Of a DNA stretch of 64,000 nucleotides, positions 47,532 through 59,161 are shown piece by piece. Position 1 is the first letter of the stretch; each line of letters opens with the position of its first letter. The position numbers were made by a program, and so were the translations under genes. The stretch comes from Wurfbainia villosa. Its lineage: Eukaryota; Streptophyta; Magnoliopsida; Zingiberales; Zingiberaceae. The notes beneath the pieces are model-generated. The model had not been told where the DNA came from and ran no database searches. It saw only the letters and a program-made list of their open reading frames with translations. Location of the stretch: contig CM046003.1 of NCBI GenBank assembly GCA_025175895.1, positions 44,696,335 through 44,760,334 on the forward strand, read 5' to 3'.

Positions 47532-49401
47532 ATGGACAGGATGCATTCCTCCTTCTTCCGTGAAATAGCAAGTCGTTACCCATGGGTCCCACGGGGTGAT
47601 GGTCAGACACCATCTTCATCTTCGCCTTCGCCCCCGCCTACCACCGTCCCCCATATCACATCTCTACTTTCTCCTCCACCTCCGTCTGAAACCCCTGCTA
47701 CATCCACCCTGCGCGAAACTGCCATAATCAGCCCATCCTCCTCCCCTAGGCAACCGACAAACCCTAACTCTCCCCTTTCCTTCCACTCTGCCTCGGGTAT
47801 GCAGGCGTCGCCTCCTCCCTCATCACAACCCGAAGATGATTCGGGAGAGATCGTGTGCCCATGCCATTCAACCGCAGATACTTGTGCATCCTTACCTTCA
47901 TTTTCCCCGGAACACGCTTCCATCTTTGACCCCATGGTAATTGATATCTCCCCACTGCCTATTTCCCCTTCCGCCCTTCACCTAAAGAACTCTTCACCTC
48001 CTATGGGCTCCAGCCCACCTCCTTCTACTTCTCGCCTTCCCAATGAAGGCTCCTCTAGCCCTATGCTCATCATATCATCCTCTCCAGATTCTTCGCCAAA
48101 TCACTTCCCTTTCGCAACTTCTGATGTGCCCACATCACCGCTAGCCGTGGCACACTTTCCTCCTCCTGCTCCTGATTCTTTGCCCCCAACTTCGCCCCCT
48201 GTGAACCTTCTGGCCAGTGTTCCTCCTTCTCTCCCCTTCGAACCCCCGCTTCAAACTACGGCTACCACCCATATTCCTCCTCTCATCAGTGAACCCCCAC
48301 CTTCAGCATTGTCCGACCCTTCTTCTTCCTTTTCCCCTCAGAGTCTTCGAATATTGAATTTAGAAGAACTAGCTCCCCAGATCGAAGGCTTGCACCATGA
48401 TCTGGAATTGGTATGTTTCTTCAATCAGCTTCTTTAACTTTCCTTACTGTATAATTCCTTTTCAACAATCGGCGTACAGGCCCTGACCAATTATCAAGAG
48501 TTAGATCGCTCCCTCCAGCAATATCGGGCTCGATCTCTAAAGTTGGAACAACAGCAACGGGAGGATTTGGTGGCTGCCCAACATCGAGAATACCTTCTAT
48601 CGCAACAACTACAACAATGTCAAAAGCAACTGGCAGAAGCTCACCACCAACTTTAAAAAGATGCTGATACTATAGCGGCATTACAGGAGCAATAGAGAGT
48701 TGGCACGGAACCCTCCTTACTTCCGCAGGATATTCAGCCAGCACGTCCTAATCAGGAGTCTTCCCCTTCTCAAGAGTTGATAAATCTTCGGGATCAGGTG
48801 GCAGAGCTCCTTCAAAGGAAGCAACGAGATTCGGACACCATCGCCCGTCTTCGGGTTCAGCACCAGAAAGCGGAGGATAAAATAGGGGACCTCCGCACTC
48901 GCCTGTGCAAGGAGGTACAAGAAAACTCCTCCCTCATAAATTCTAGGGCGCATGCTCACGCTCGTATACACAGGCAGGAAACCTCCCTTGGTGGCCCGAG
49001 CTTACGCGAGTCTTACTCAGGCGGTGAGAATTTCAGCCTCGATGCGCCAGAATATGATGGACATGACGAACCTCATCCAGCAAGATCAATCCTCCCAAGC
49101 CGACGACATCTCCATCCTGGCCGATGCTATCATGGAGGTATCCCGACGCTATGTTGACATACGCCGAACCCTCTAAACACAACAAGAGAAATGCCTCAGG
49201 CTTCATCGGGATCGGAGCCCGGACCGTCCGAACCGCCAGGAGCGGCTAACCATCCTGCTACGCGCCACTTATCAAGATGGGTTTAACGAGGCAGTTCGCC
49301 AATATTCTAACCAAGGGCTTCCTCCGGTGAACCATCCGACCTTTTCCTTAAATTGGGAGGTCGGCTTCCGACGTTATCCCCCCGAACGATTTAGGTTATA
49401 A
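47532..49401 (+). pseudogene. antisense gene 3 of G: Ser/Pro-rich N-terminus, coiled-coil C-terminus, one intron
   Basis: Starts MDRMHSSFFREIASRYPWVP; ~290 codons of Ser/Pro-rich sequence lead to LNLEELAPQIEGLHHDLEL. A 69-bp intron (GTATGT donor at 48411, TACAG acceptor ending 48479) joins it to a long coiled coil (NYQELDRSLQQYRARSLKLE, LINLRDQVAELLQRKQRDSD). One frame change lies near 48950 and three stops interrupt. It ends PPERFRL at 49401, like the CPPELFEL end of antisense gene 1. Its end faces the end of pol across 192 bases. No catalytic domain seen. Confidence 0.58.
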
Positions 49402-49593
49402 CCTGATGTATTATTTCGGGACGTAGTCCCTTTGTTATCCTTTTTTTTTTCTTCTTTAAAGTTCGCTATAAAAACTACGGTATCATTGTGAATCAATCAA
49501 ACTCAGATGTACTACATATTGAATGAACACAACAAATTATCAAGTACATCCCCTCGAGGGCCCTCCAACTCCTCTTCTCTTATCGGTCATTTC

Positions 49594-50792
49594 TTATACA
49601 GTGTAAAAAGATTTCAAATGAATAGCGTTCCATGGTCAGGGAAATTCCTTGCCCTGATCGTCCTTTAAATAATACGCCGACCCAGCTACGCGATGCGTCT
49701 CTTCATAGGGCCCTTCCCAGTTGGGAGCTAACTTTCCAGGATCTCCAGCGGGATTAACTTTATGTAGAACCAGATCCCCCTCCTGAAATCTTCGAGGCAT
49801 CACCTTCTTATTAAAGGCTTGCTGCACTCTCCTCTTGTAAAACTCCACTCGCTTCTTTGCCGTCTCCCGCTTTTCTTCCACTAAGTCCAACTCAGTGCTT
49901 CGAATAATTTGGTTCTGCTTCGGCTCGTACATTTCTACTCGAGCGCTACTTAAAAGAGCTTCGACTAGAATGGCAGCTTCCGTCCCGTATACTAAACCGA
50001 AAGGAGTCTCTCCCGTGGCAGTTTTTGGCGTGGTTCGGTAAGCCCACAGGATTTCGGGCAATTCTTCCACCCAATTCCCCTTCTGAGTTCCCAGTTTAGT
50101 CTTCAACCCTTGAATGAGAATCCTATTAGTGACTTCAACTTGACCGTTAGCTTGAGGGTGGGCTACCGAAGTGAAGGCTTGCTGAATATTGAAACTTTGG
50201 CACCATTATTTAATCTTTTTATCCTGGAATTGACATCCATTATCACTAACTATCCTTCGAGGAATACCATATCGACAGACAATATTCTTTCATAAGAATT
50301 GTATTACAGCATTCTCGGTAATTTTGGCAAGAGGCTCTGCTTCCACCCACTTGGAGAAGTAGTCTACGGCCACCAATAAAAATTTCTTCTGTAAAGGAGC
50401 CACTGGCATCGGACCCATTATATCCATTCCCCATTGATCAAAAGGACATGAAGAGACCACCGCTTTCATTAATTCAGCCGGGCGTTCGGACTGATTGCTA
50501 TGATTTTGACAAGCTGAGCAAGTTTGCACTATACGAGCGGCATCTTGTTGGAGAGTAGGCCAAAAATACCCTGCTAACAGGGCCTTCCTTGCTAAAGCTC
50601 TCCCCCCAGATGGTTACTACAACAGCCTTCATGAATCTCCCGGAGTACCCATTCAGCATCCTCGCTTCCTAAACATTTCAATAAGGGTCGTCCGAAAGAT
50701 GTCTTGTATAAGTCTCCGTTTAAGATGGTGAATCGTCTGGCTCTGCACATTAAAATAGATGCTACTCCTTTTTCTTCAGGAATCTTTCCATG
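49594..50792 (-). pseudogene. G integrase
   Basis: Reads HHCC module (GCCSNHLGG, broken by a frameshift in a run of G near 50601; CSACQ), then the core: Asp in WGMDIMGPMP, Asp in IVSDNGCQF, Glu in ANGQVEVTNRIL, so the D-D-E triad is complete. After it come ELPEILWAYRTTPKTATGETP and the C-terminal EGPYEETHRVAGSAYYL. Stops at about 50292, 50210 and 49637 interrupt; the natural end is TAA at 49594-49596. Catalyses insertion of cDNA in the nucleus. Confidence 0.9.
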
Positions 50793-51345
50793 CTATAAAT
50801 AAGCTATAATATCAGTCCTCCAATCAGGGATTGGGTCTGGTTCGGGCGCCGCTTCCTCCACATTGCATATCGCTAGGGAAGTAGGGAGTTCCACATGGAC
50901 CGTTCCCAATGATTTCACTCCTTCCATAGTGCTAGCCACCCGAGCCAATTCATCTGCCTTCCCGTTATTCTCCCGTGGAATTTGCTTCAAGAGGACTTGC
51001 TGAAATTGAGCTTTTTCTTTCTCGAAAGCTTTCAAATACTCGTGCAACCTTTTTTCCCGAACCGTGAAAGAACCTTGAAGTTGTGATATCACTAGCTGTG
51101 AATCCGAATGGATTATAATTGAAGAAGCCCCTACCGCCTTGGCAGCCTGCAATCCTGCTAGAATGGCTTCATACTCTGCCTCATTATTGGATGCTCGATA
51201 TCCCAGACGTACGGGTATGTGGGTCTCCTCTTTATCAGGGAAAATTAACAAAACACCGACACCGCTACCCGTAGATCCTGAAGAACCGTCTACGAATATG
51301 TTCCATGCATTTGATCCTTCCTCTTTTATTGACGAACCATCTTCC
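50793..51345 (-). pseudogene. G second RNase H (archaeal type), cut by E
   Basis: Frame reads FVDGSSGSTGSGVGVLLIFP, EAEYEAILAGLQAAKAVGAS, IHSDSQLVISQLQG and ENNGKADELARVAS: the Asp, Glu, Asp and late Asp of an RNase HI fold. A second RNase H after the ordinary one is diagnostic of the Tat lineage. The upstream part continues at 60255 beyond E, with CTTCC duplicated. Confidence 0.88.
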
Positions 51346-52443
51346 TGTTGGATCGATGCGGTTCGCTAGAGGGGGGGGTGAATAGAGAAAAACTTTTTCC
51401 TTATCTTTTCGTTCGTTATAACTCGAGAGATAATTAATTGCAGCGGAAATGTAAAGTAAAAGGAGACAATGAAGTTTTACTTGGTTCGTAGCCTTCGGCT
51501 ACTACTCCAAGGCCCTAGTGGTCCTTGACCACGTACGGAGGACAAAAGCACTAAAGGAACTCCTCCTCGTTGGAGGTAGGAGTTAATCAATACAAGAAGG
51601 AAAAAGCTTGAGGTAGAGGGACACTCCCCCTCTCCTCGTATACGATAAAAGCTCCGAAAAGAAATGAACTTAAATAAAAACTAAAACCGACGTTACAATA
51701 AGAGAGAATTTAAGACCTAGACGTCGGAGAGAAAGCACTTCATGGTCAAAAAGTTGTAGCTTGGCGGAGGCTTTTGGAAGCTTTAGAATGATGATGAAAA
51801 CCCTAGGTTTGGCCCTCCTTTTATAGCCTTTGAGCCCCTTTTCGAGAGGAACCCTAGCCAATCACAATTGAGCACCAATCTCCTTGAAATGGGGTGATAA
51901 GCCTTGACTCCTCGAATCTGATCATTGACCATCAGTCGACTGATGGCCATCATCGATCGTGATGGCGACATCGATCGATTCGACCTCGACGGTCGGTGAT
52001 TGACATCGAGTCCTCCAAGCTGGTAGTCGACTAATGCTTACTGCAAGGTAAAGTTAGCTTAAAGAAAACATTATTTCAACGGCCTTCGATCGTCCGATCT
52101 CGACCTAGACCATCGATGGGATGTCTTTGGTCGGATCTACGCTTAAGACCATCCCCGTAAGGAGGATACGACCTCACTTATGCTCGCACACACGAGCTTA
52201 CCTCGATACTTACCATGTCGCTTTTGCTTCCGGCCTTCCACTCGATTCCTTCGGCTCCCTCCAAAGTCACTCGAGTGTCGCCCGACCACCGCGGCTTCCT
52301 CCGGGTGTCGCTAGCCTTCAGCTCTAGCTATAGCAATCTTCTGCACACTCGATTTAGCTCGTGAGATAACAACATGAGCTTAACTTTGTATCGTTTGCTA
52401 AAATCAAAACTCAGGTTTGACTTAGGTGCCTACTGTACCAACA
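51346..52443 (-). repeat. 3' LTR of E (1098 bp)
   Basis: Minus-strand sense begins TGTTGGTGCAGTAGG and ends GATCCAACA. TATA box at 51818-51825, three hairpins at 51488-51584 (downstream of it in the transcript), an oligo-C run (CACCCCCCCC) near the end. The segment 51930-52045 differs strongly from its partner LTR. Confidence 0.94.
51818..51825 (-). promoter_or_regulatory. TATA box of E 3' LTR
   Basis: TATAAAAG on the minus strand; also in the partner LTR at 59629-59636 and in the LTR at 63403-63410. Confidence 0.7.
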
Positions 52444-53459
52444 ATCTCCCCCTTTTTGATTTATGGCAAACCCACATACAAAGTTAAGAAAGACAAATTA
52501 AGTGCATTAAGTAAAATGAGCAAGAGATATGCATGAATGTGTAGGAGTATATAATAACTCTTTTTCAAGTGCTCCCCCTTGAGGAATCCTCCCCCTTGAC
52601 CGAGGGTGAGTACTTGAGAAAGAGTTTTAACTCTCCCCCTTGATATTTGCTACTAAAAAAAATGTGTTTAAAATAAGTTTTAAGTTAAGAAATCAAAAAA
52701 TTGATTTCTTAACCTTGGCCTTTACTTCCATTTTGTTAACAAGTTAACTTAGAGTTAATTACTATTTATTATTTTTTTTTGTATTTTTGACGAAAACAAG
52801 TTAACTAAATGTGTTTAAGTTAAGAGTTCCCTTAACTTGTTTTTTTAACTTAAAGTTAAGTAAGCCTTGGCCATAAAAAAATTGATCCCTTAACTTTGGC
52901 ATTTTTCTCGTTAACTAAAAGTTAAGTTAAGAGTTCCCTTAACTTGTTTTGTTAACTTAAAGTTAAGTAAGCCATAAAAAAAATGATCCCTTAACTTTGG
53001 CCTTGATCTCTTAACTTTGGCCTTTTTCTCCCCCTTTTTCCATTTATCGAAAAGAGTGAGGGTGTGTGTGGAATAAGTTTTAATCTTAAAGTCCAAGCAT
53101 GTTCCACATTATTTTGAAAATAATATACTGAAAATAAGTTCATCTATAAAATGTTCGACTCATATTTGGCTTGATTGATATGAAGGATCAACCAGTCCTG
53201 GTCAGAGTTGGTTAGTATGTATGATTATACTCCGTGGTTCATAGTGATGCACTAGCTCTACATCTGGAACCAGGAGTAAGGTCCTAACATCTCACGCCCA
53301 TCTACGTGGCTAAGTACACAAACACATTAGTCCTATGTGTTGTGAGATGTACTGGCTCCTTAAATCTATAGGTGCATAATATCTAAGGTATGTCCTATGC
53401 TAGTTCCATAAAAAATGAAAATTAAGAAATAGTAGTAAGAAAATATAATTTGCAAGTTC
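52444..53459 (-). other. E polypurine tract and noncoding region after RNase H
   Basis: Minus strand 52460-52444 reads ATCAAAAAGGGGGAGAT, the polypurine tract, identical in core to A and H. The rest is noncoding; 52735-53000 repeats TTAACTT and AAGTTAA words in short inverted arrangements, with a block of about 65 bases present twice. Confidence 0.8.
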
Positions 53460-54168
53460 CTATTCTACTACGCACATGCCCAATTTTCGTCTTAATAGAC
53501 TAAATTCGGCTTCAGGTAGGGGTTTAGTAAATAGGTCTGCTAAGTTAGACTTTGATTCGACGTATTCGAGTTGTATGGCTCCGTTGGCCACATGTTCTCG
53601 AATGAAATGGTGTTTGACCTCTATATGTTTGGTCCTAGAGTGACATATTGGATTCTTAGTAAGATTAATTGAACTAATGTTATCTACGTGAAGTTTAGTA
53701 TTCGTAAAGTCTAACTTAAAGTCGCGGAGGGTGTGCTTCATCCAAAGAAGTTGAGTGACACACTCACCCATCGCGATGTATTCGGCTTCGGTGGTAGATA
53801 AGGCAACACAGTGTTGCTTCCTACTGCACCAACTCACTAGACTCGAGCCGAGAAGTTGACAACAACCACTCGTACTCTTTCTATCGAGCTTACTACCGGC
53901 ATAGTCCGAATCGGAGTAGCCAGTTAGTTCGAACTCGGTAGATCTAGGATACCAAATACCGACATTAAGTGTACCCTTTAGATATCTAAGGATACGCTTG
54001 ACTAGAGTTAGGTGAGACTCCTTGGCACAGGTTTAAAACCTGGCGCACATACTTACTGCAAATAGGATGTCGGGTTGACTCACAGTTAAGTATAGGAGAC
54101 TTCCTATCGCGCTCCTATAGTACTTTAAGTCAATGGACTTACTTTCTAGGTCTTCTCCTATGTTAACA
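53460..54168 (-). pseudogene. E RNase H
   Basis: Frame 53837-53460 shows VSWCSRKQHCVALSTTEAEY, HVDNISSINLTKNP, HSRTKHIEVKHHFIRE and LADLFTKPL, the copia RNase H pattern with its Glu, Asp and Asp. The start (DYAGSKLDRKSTSG) lies upstream in another phase, after a frameshift between 54169 and 53870. Confidence 0.9.
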
Positions 54169-55944
54169 TTAATCGCCATTGGGGTGTTTATTACCAAATC
54201 TTTTAATTAACTCCTTAGTGTATTTTTGTTGATATAGGTATATACCATCCTTAGTTTGTTTAATTTGTAGACCTAAAAAGAAACTTAACTCGCCTACCAA
54301 GTTCATTTCGAACTCACTTTCCATGAGTGAAACGAACTCATTTAGTAAGGCTGAGTTAGAGGTTCCAAAAAGTATATCGTCTACGTAAATTTGAGCTATG
54401 AATATTTCTTTACCTAAGGTTTTTACGAAGAGAGTTGGGTCAACTAAGCCTTGGTTAAACCCTTTTGACTTAAGATGGATTGAAAGTCTCTCGTACCAAG
54501 CTCGAGGAGCTTGTTTAAGTCCATAGAGAGCTTTCTTAAGTTTTAGAACATGGTCGGGTTTATCTAGATTTTCGAATCCGGGGGGTTGGCTAACATAAAC
54601 TTCTTCTTTAATGTATCCATTTAGGAATGCCGACTTAACATCCATTTGAAACAGCTTAAATCCTCGATGTGCGGCATAAGCTAGCAACATTGGAATGGAT
54701 TCGAGTCTAGCTACTGGGGCATAGGTTTCATCGTAATCTAAGCCTTCGACTTGACTAAACCCTTTGGCGACTAACCTAGCCTTGTTTCTAACTACTTCAC
54801 CTTTATCATCAAGCTTATTTCGAAACACCCACCTTGTTCCAATTATCGTTTTGTCTTTAGGTGGTGGTACTAACTCCCACACTTCATTCCTAGTAAATTG
54901 AGCTAGCTCTTCTTGCATTGCAATAATCCAATCGGGATCAAGAAGAGCTTGTTCAATTGATTTGGGTTCTATCTTTGAAATTAAGGAAATTTGACTAAGG
55001 TTCCTATAGGATGCTCTAGTTCGAACTCCCAAATTAGGATCTCCTATCACTTGATCGATAGGGTGGTTAGTCTGAATCCTAGATTGGGTTGGGTTTGTGT
55101 CACCTAATGCTTGATCAATGGGGTGACTTGGTTGAACACTAGTTTGACTCGGATCACTTGTCACTTGATCGACAAGAGAAGTTGGTTGATGTGGATTAGA
55201 CTCGATCTCAGGGTCGGAGATGAGTTTGGTATCAGTGGGCTCAACACTTGGGGTCATTAAGGGTTTTGTAGGTTCGGGTACTTCATCGAACACTACATTA
55301 ATAGTCTCTTCGACTTTAAGGGTATCGTGGTTATATACCCTATAGGCCCTACTCGTGGTTGAGTATCCTAAGAAGATTCCGGTGGAGGTTTTGGATTTGA
55401 ATTTCCCTAGGTGGTTCTTAGTGTTTAAGATATGTACCTTACATCCAAATACCCTAAAGTACTTGATGTTGGGCACTTTATTGTGATAAATCTCGTAGGA
55501 GGTCTTAAGGTGCCTCTTTACCATAAGGATCCTATTCTGGACATAGCAAGCCGTGCTAACGGCTTCTGCCCAAAACCTATCAGGTAGGTCGTATTCGTTC
55601 AACATGGTCCTAGCGGCTTCTTGTAGAGTTCGATTTTTCCGCTCCACTAGGCCATTTTGTTGAGGGGTCCTAGGGCAAGAGAATTCATGGTGGTATCCGT
55701 TTAGGTTACAGAAGTCGGTGAACCTTTGATTTTCGAATTCACCACCATGATCGCTTCTAAGTCTTTTAACCTTAAGGTTTTTTTGATTCTCGATTAATTT
55801 GAATAGATTGATTAATTGATCTAGGGTATCATTTTTATGTTTGATGAACCTAACCCAGGTAAACCTGGAGTAGTCGTCAATTATGACTAAGCAATATTGA
55901 CTTCTGTTGAGTGACTTGGCTCCATGTGAATCGAATAGATCCAT
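54169..55944 (-). pseudogene. E integrase core and reverse transcriptase
   Basis: 591 codons. Integrase: MDLFDSHG with the first Asp, LRSDHGGEFENQ with the second, NGLVERKNRTLQE with the Glu; then WAEAVSTACYVQNR, FGCKVHIL and GIFLGYS. A ~110-residue linker follows. RT: NEVWELVPPP, GTRWVFRNKLD, ARLVAKGFSQVEGLDYDETYAPV, MDVKSAFLNGYIKEEVYVSQ, LYGLKQAPRAWYE and catalytic YVDDILFG. The end reads ELIKRFG, then a frameshift. It continues in the same frame as 56017-56520 apart from one stop. It would copy and insert the element. Confidence 0.95.
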
Positions 55945-56016
55945 ATGCAGGAGCTCAAGTACACTTGAGGTTCGTTCTTGGTTAGTTAACTTGTGTTGTG
56001 TCCTAGGTTGTTTTCC

Positions 56017-56540
56017 TTATTGACAAGGATTATAGATTTTATTAACCAAATTGTTGAGGTTGGGTAAGCCTCTGACTAAGCCACTCTGACTCATCTTGTG
56101 GACGAGTCTTGGGTGCGAGTGACCGAGTCGTCGGTGCCACAACCATGATTCCTCTTCCTGTGTCATAAGACATTTGGCTGAGGATTTGATTAAGTTAATT
56201 GTATAAATGTTATTTGTCCTAGTTCCTTTGAGTATTGTTTTAGCTGTTTTATTTGTTTTAATTACACATTCATTTTCTAAAAATATGATCTTATAGTTAT
56301 TGTCACATAATTGGCTTACGCTAAGCAGGTTATATTCAAAATTCTCTACAAGTAATACATTTTTAATAACAAAATTCGAGTTAAGCTCGATATCACCTAA
56401 TTCGATGATTTTGAGCTTGTCGTTATTCCCAAAGGCTACCGATCCTTGTCGTTTGAATCGAAGATTCGTGAATTTGAGTTGATCCCCGGTCATGTGTCGG
56501 GAGCAACCGCTGTCCAACATCCATTGATCCTACACACAAG
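56017..56540 (-). pseudogene. E protease and GAG-pre-integrase
   Basis: WMLDSGCSRHMTG holds the D-S-G active site of copia protease. WLWHRRLGHSHPRLVHKM is the HHCC zinc module before integrase, whose Cys region ends at the stop (TAA at 56017-56019, CQ then stop). The stretch just before (GTGTGTAG near 56541) looks like a splice acceptor. Confidence 0.9.
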
Positions 56541-57011
56541 GTGATTAGATTGGATGTTAGATTTTTTTTTTTAAAAAAAAAAAAATTGGTTGTAAGTTGT
56601 TAAACCTAGGTCATCTCACCTGTGTCTATATGATCAAGCATGTTATACTTATGTGTTTTTTTTTGTGAGATGACTTCCAATTAAGTTGATTAAGTGCATT
56701 TAGGTTCAAGTAATTTTATGCTAGATTTGGATTTGACCCTAGGCTTGTCAAGTTTACCTTTTCAAGATCATGACTTCCAGGTCGTGGCGAGACACAGGGG
56801 CCTTCTTTTATCGGATCATCGACCACTTCCTTAGACAAAGCCATTTTCAAGAAAATGATGACTTGACTCACCTAAGACTATTTCCTAGTCTAATTGGTTA
56901 TTTTTGAAAAGAGGCTCCCCGAGGCTCAATCTTTTCGAAGGATTTTAGTTGGTTATGTACGTGTTCTAAGTGAGTTCACAAGTTTTAAAAAAAATTCTAA
57001 GCATGCAATTT
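56541..57011 (-). other. E spacer between gag and protease
   Basis: AT-rich, no frame joining gag to protease; poly-T/A runs at 56562-56585. A GTGTAG acceptor-like word ends it, so it could be an intron. 56777-56845 resembles part of the C1 leader. Confidence 0.55.
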
Positions 57012-58652
57012 CTAAGTTAAAGCACAAACATGTTTTGTACTGGCTCCCCCTAGACCGTTGAATCGGTTCGGTCTATCCACATAGTGGATTTGGTCCTTGG
57101 GAACCCAGTACGGGTTGGATCCTAAAGTTGAAATCAAAAAGTTCTTAGGGACCCATGCTTGGACATGTTTCCTATGTCGACTTACAATCGACATATACGA
57201 CCTATTAGTCGTGTTTGAGTTAAACCCTAGTCCAGCCTTGTTGTACACGGCCCTTTGAGATCCAAGTAGGAGGTTAAGTCCTTTGGATCCCGAAGTGAAC
57301 CTTTCCAACGTGTTCCTAAGATCTTCAACTTGACTTTTCAAGAGAGAGTTCTCAACTTCAAGCTTTTCAGCTCGAGTTGGGTCCTCTTCTCGAACTTGAT
57401 TAGTCGAAGAGGTTAGGGAGACCTTGTGTTTGAGGAGTTTGACCTCCTCAACCAGGGTCTCGACCTTGGACTCGAACTTAACTAATTTCCTAGACAAAAA
57501 ACTAACCGTATTATGTAAAGTATTAAATAAAGTTCGACTCACTTTAAGGGTATCTTTTGAACCGGATGCGTATTCGTGGCTTGACTTGAAGGTAGCTTCG
57601 TAGTCCGAGTCATCCTCAGGTTCTGACTCAAGTTCAGGTTCGGTCTCCGTGTCTGACTCAATCGATTTCGCCATGAAGACGTGGTCTTCGTCTTCTTCGG
57701 ATGACGCTTCTTCCCATGTCGCGTTGAGGGCCTTCTTGTGCTTAGGTGCTTGGTGGTTGAGCTTGGGGCACTCGGACTTGATATGTCCAAACCTGTTACA
57801 CTCATAACACCTAATATTAGAACTTTTAGGCTTACCTTGGTTGGGTCGAGTCGTGGTTCGCTTTCGTCCCTTGGCTATCCTTCGAGCTAGGTTCATTAGT
57901 TCGGCAGTCAACTCCGGGTCAACTTCTTCTTCGGACTCGTCTTCCTCCTCGGTTGGTGGTGGCTTGCTTGCGATTTTCTTCTTCTTTGAACCTGCAAACA
58001 AGGCTATACCCCTCTCGGGTTTCGAGTTGGACTGCTCATGTAATTCGAAATCTGAGAATAATTCATCTATTCTAACTTTAGAAAGGTCCTTGGAGACCTT
58101 GTAGGCGTCGACCATGGATGCCCACAAGGTAGTCCTCGGAAAAGAGTTTAGAACATACCTTATAAGGTCGCGGTTTTCGACCTTTTGCCCGATTGCGTGT
58201 AGGTTGTTGACGATGTCCTAGACTCGGGCGTGAAGTTGCGTTGCGGACTCATGTTCCTGCATTTTTAGATTATATAATTTATTGAATAAAAGGTCGCGCT
58301 TACATACCTTGGCTTCATCGGTCCCTTCGTGTAGCTCCACTAGTTTTGTCCAAAGATCTTTTGCGCTTATGAAGGGGCCGACGCGATTTAACTCCTCCTT
58401 GGACAAGCCGCATTGGAGGATTTGTGTTGCCTTGGCATCGGCTTCGACTTGTCGTTTTGTTGCAACGGTCCATTGATCATAATCCAAGGAGTCACCCACT
58501 TCATTAGTCGGAAGTGTGAAACCCGTTTGGATTATGATCCACATCTCGATTTGGGTTTTGAGAAAGCATTCCATCCAACCTTTCCAGTAGAAGAAATCAT
58601 CTCCGTTGTAAAACGGAGGTCGGACGGTGCTAAAACCCTCGAGATGGGCCAT
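57012..58652 (-). pseudogene. E gag
   Basis: From MAHLEGFSTVRPPFYNG at 58652 through a DUF4219/UBN2-type core (FYWKGWMECFLK, DLWTKLVELHEG, DLLFNKLYNLKMQEHES) there is one stop at 58215-58217 (RV, stop, DIVNNL), then an open frame to 57012. A Lys-rich stretch precedes the CCHC knuckle CYECNRFGHIKSEC (~57768-57812); next come an acidic Glu/Asp region, a coiled coil and the YWVPKDQ end. Forms the particle; the matching end in A and H ties them to this lineage. The ATG chosen is the second Met of the frame, which starts the conserved Gag. Confidence 0.9.
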
Positions 58653-59161
58653 TAGAACAAAAAACAAGGAGACTAAAAAGAAGACCTAGCAACGACAAAA
58701 ACACACAAAAGTACCAAGACTTGTGTCTTGGATTAGTAGTGTGGGAAATGAAAAGAAACAAACGAAAAATAGAAAGTTAAGCAAAGAAATAAGAAACTAA
58801 ATAAAAAGTAAGTACTCACAACCTTCGATGTCCCCAAAAGGCTACTAAACGTCGATTTTTTAGGATGAAAACAACTTGTTACGGGGGTAAACCCCAGTAA
58901 GAAGTGTAGATCTCTGCGAGGGCTTCGATTTGGTAGGTAGACCGTGTCGTGGGTCAACTTGTACGAAAAGTTATGCCTGTTTGACCGTCGGCTACTCCAA
59001 AAGCGAATACTTGCAAAACAAAACCAAACGAAGAGTACCAAGACTCATCTTGGATTAGTAGTGCGGGAGAAAAATTTAAACGAACGAAAAACAAATCTGT
59101 AAAAAAAAATGTTAGATTGGTGGTTTCACCAAATCTAAGCGCCCCCGGCTCTGATACCAAT
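58653..59161 (-). promoter_or_regulatory. E leader and primer-binding site
   Basis: Primer-binding site TGGTATCAGAGCC at 59147-59159 on the minus strand, two bases inside the LTR. The ~490-base leader after it has no supported gene; a direct repeat of a TTGGATTAGTAGTG(C/T)GGG segment lies near 58730 and 59050. Confidence 0.85.
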
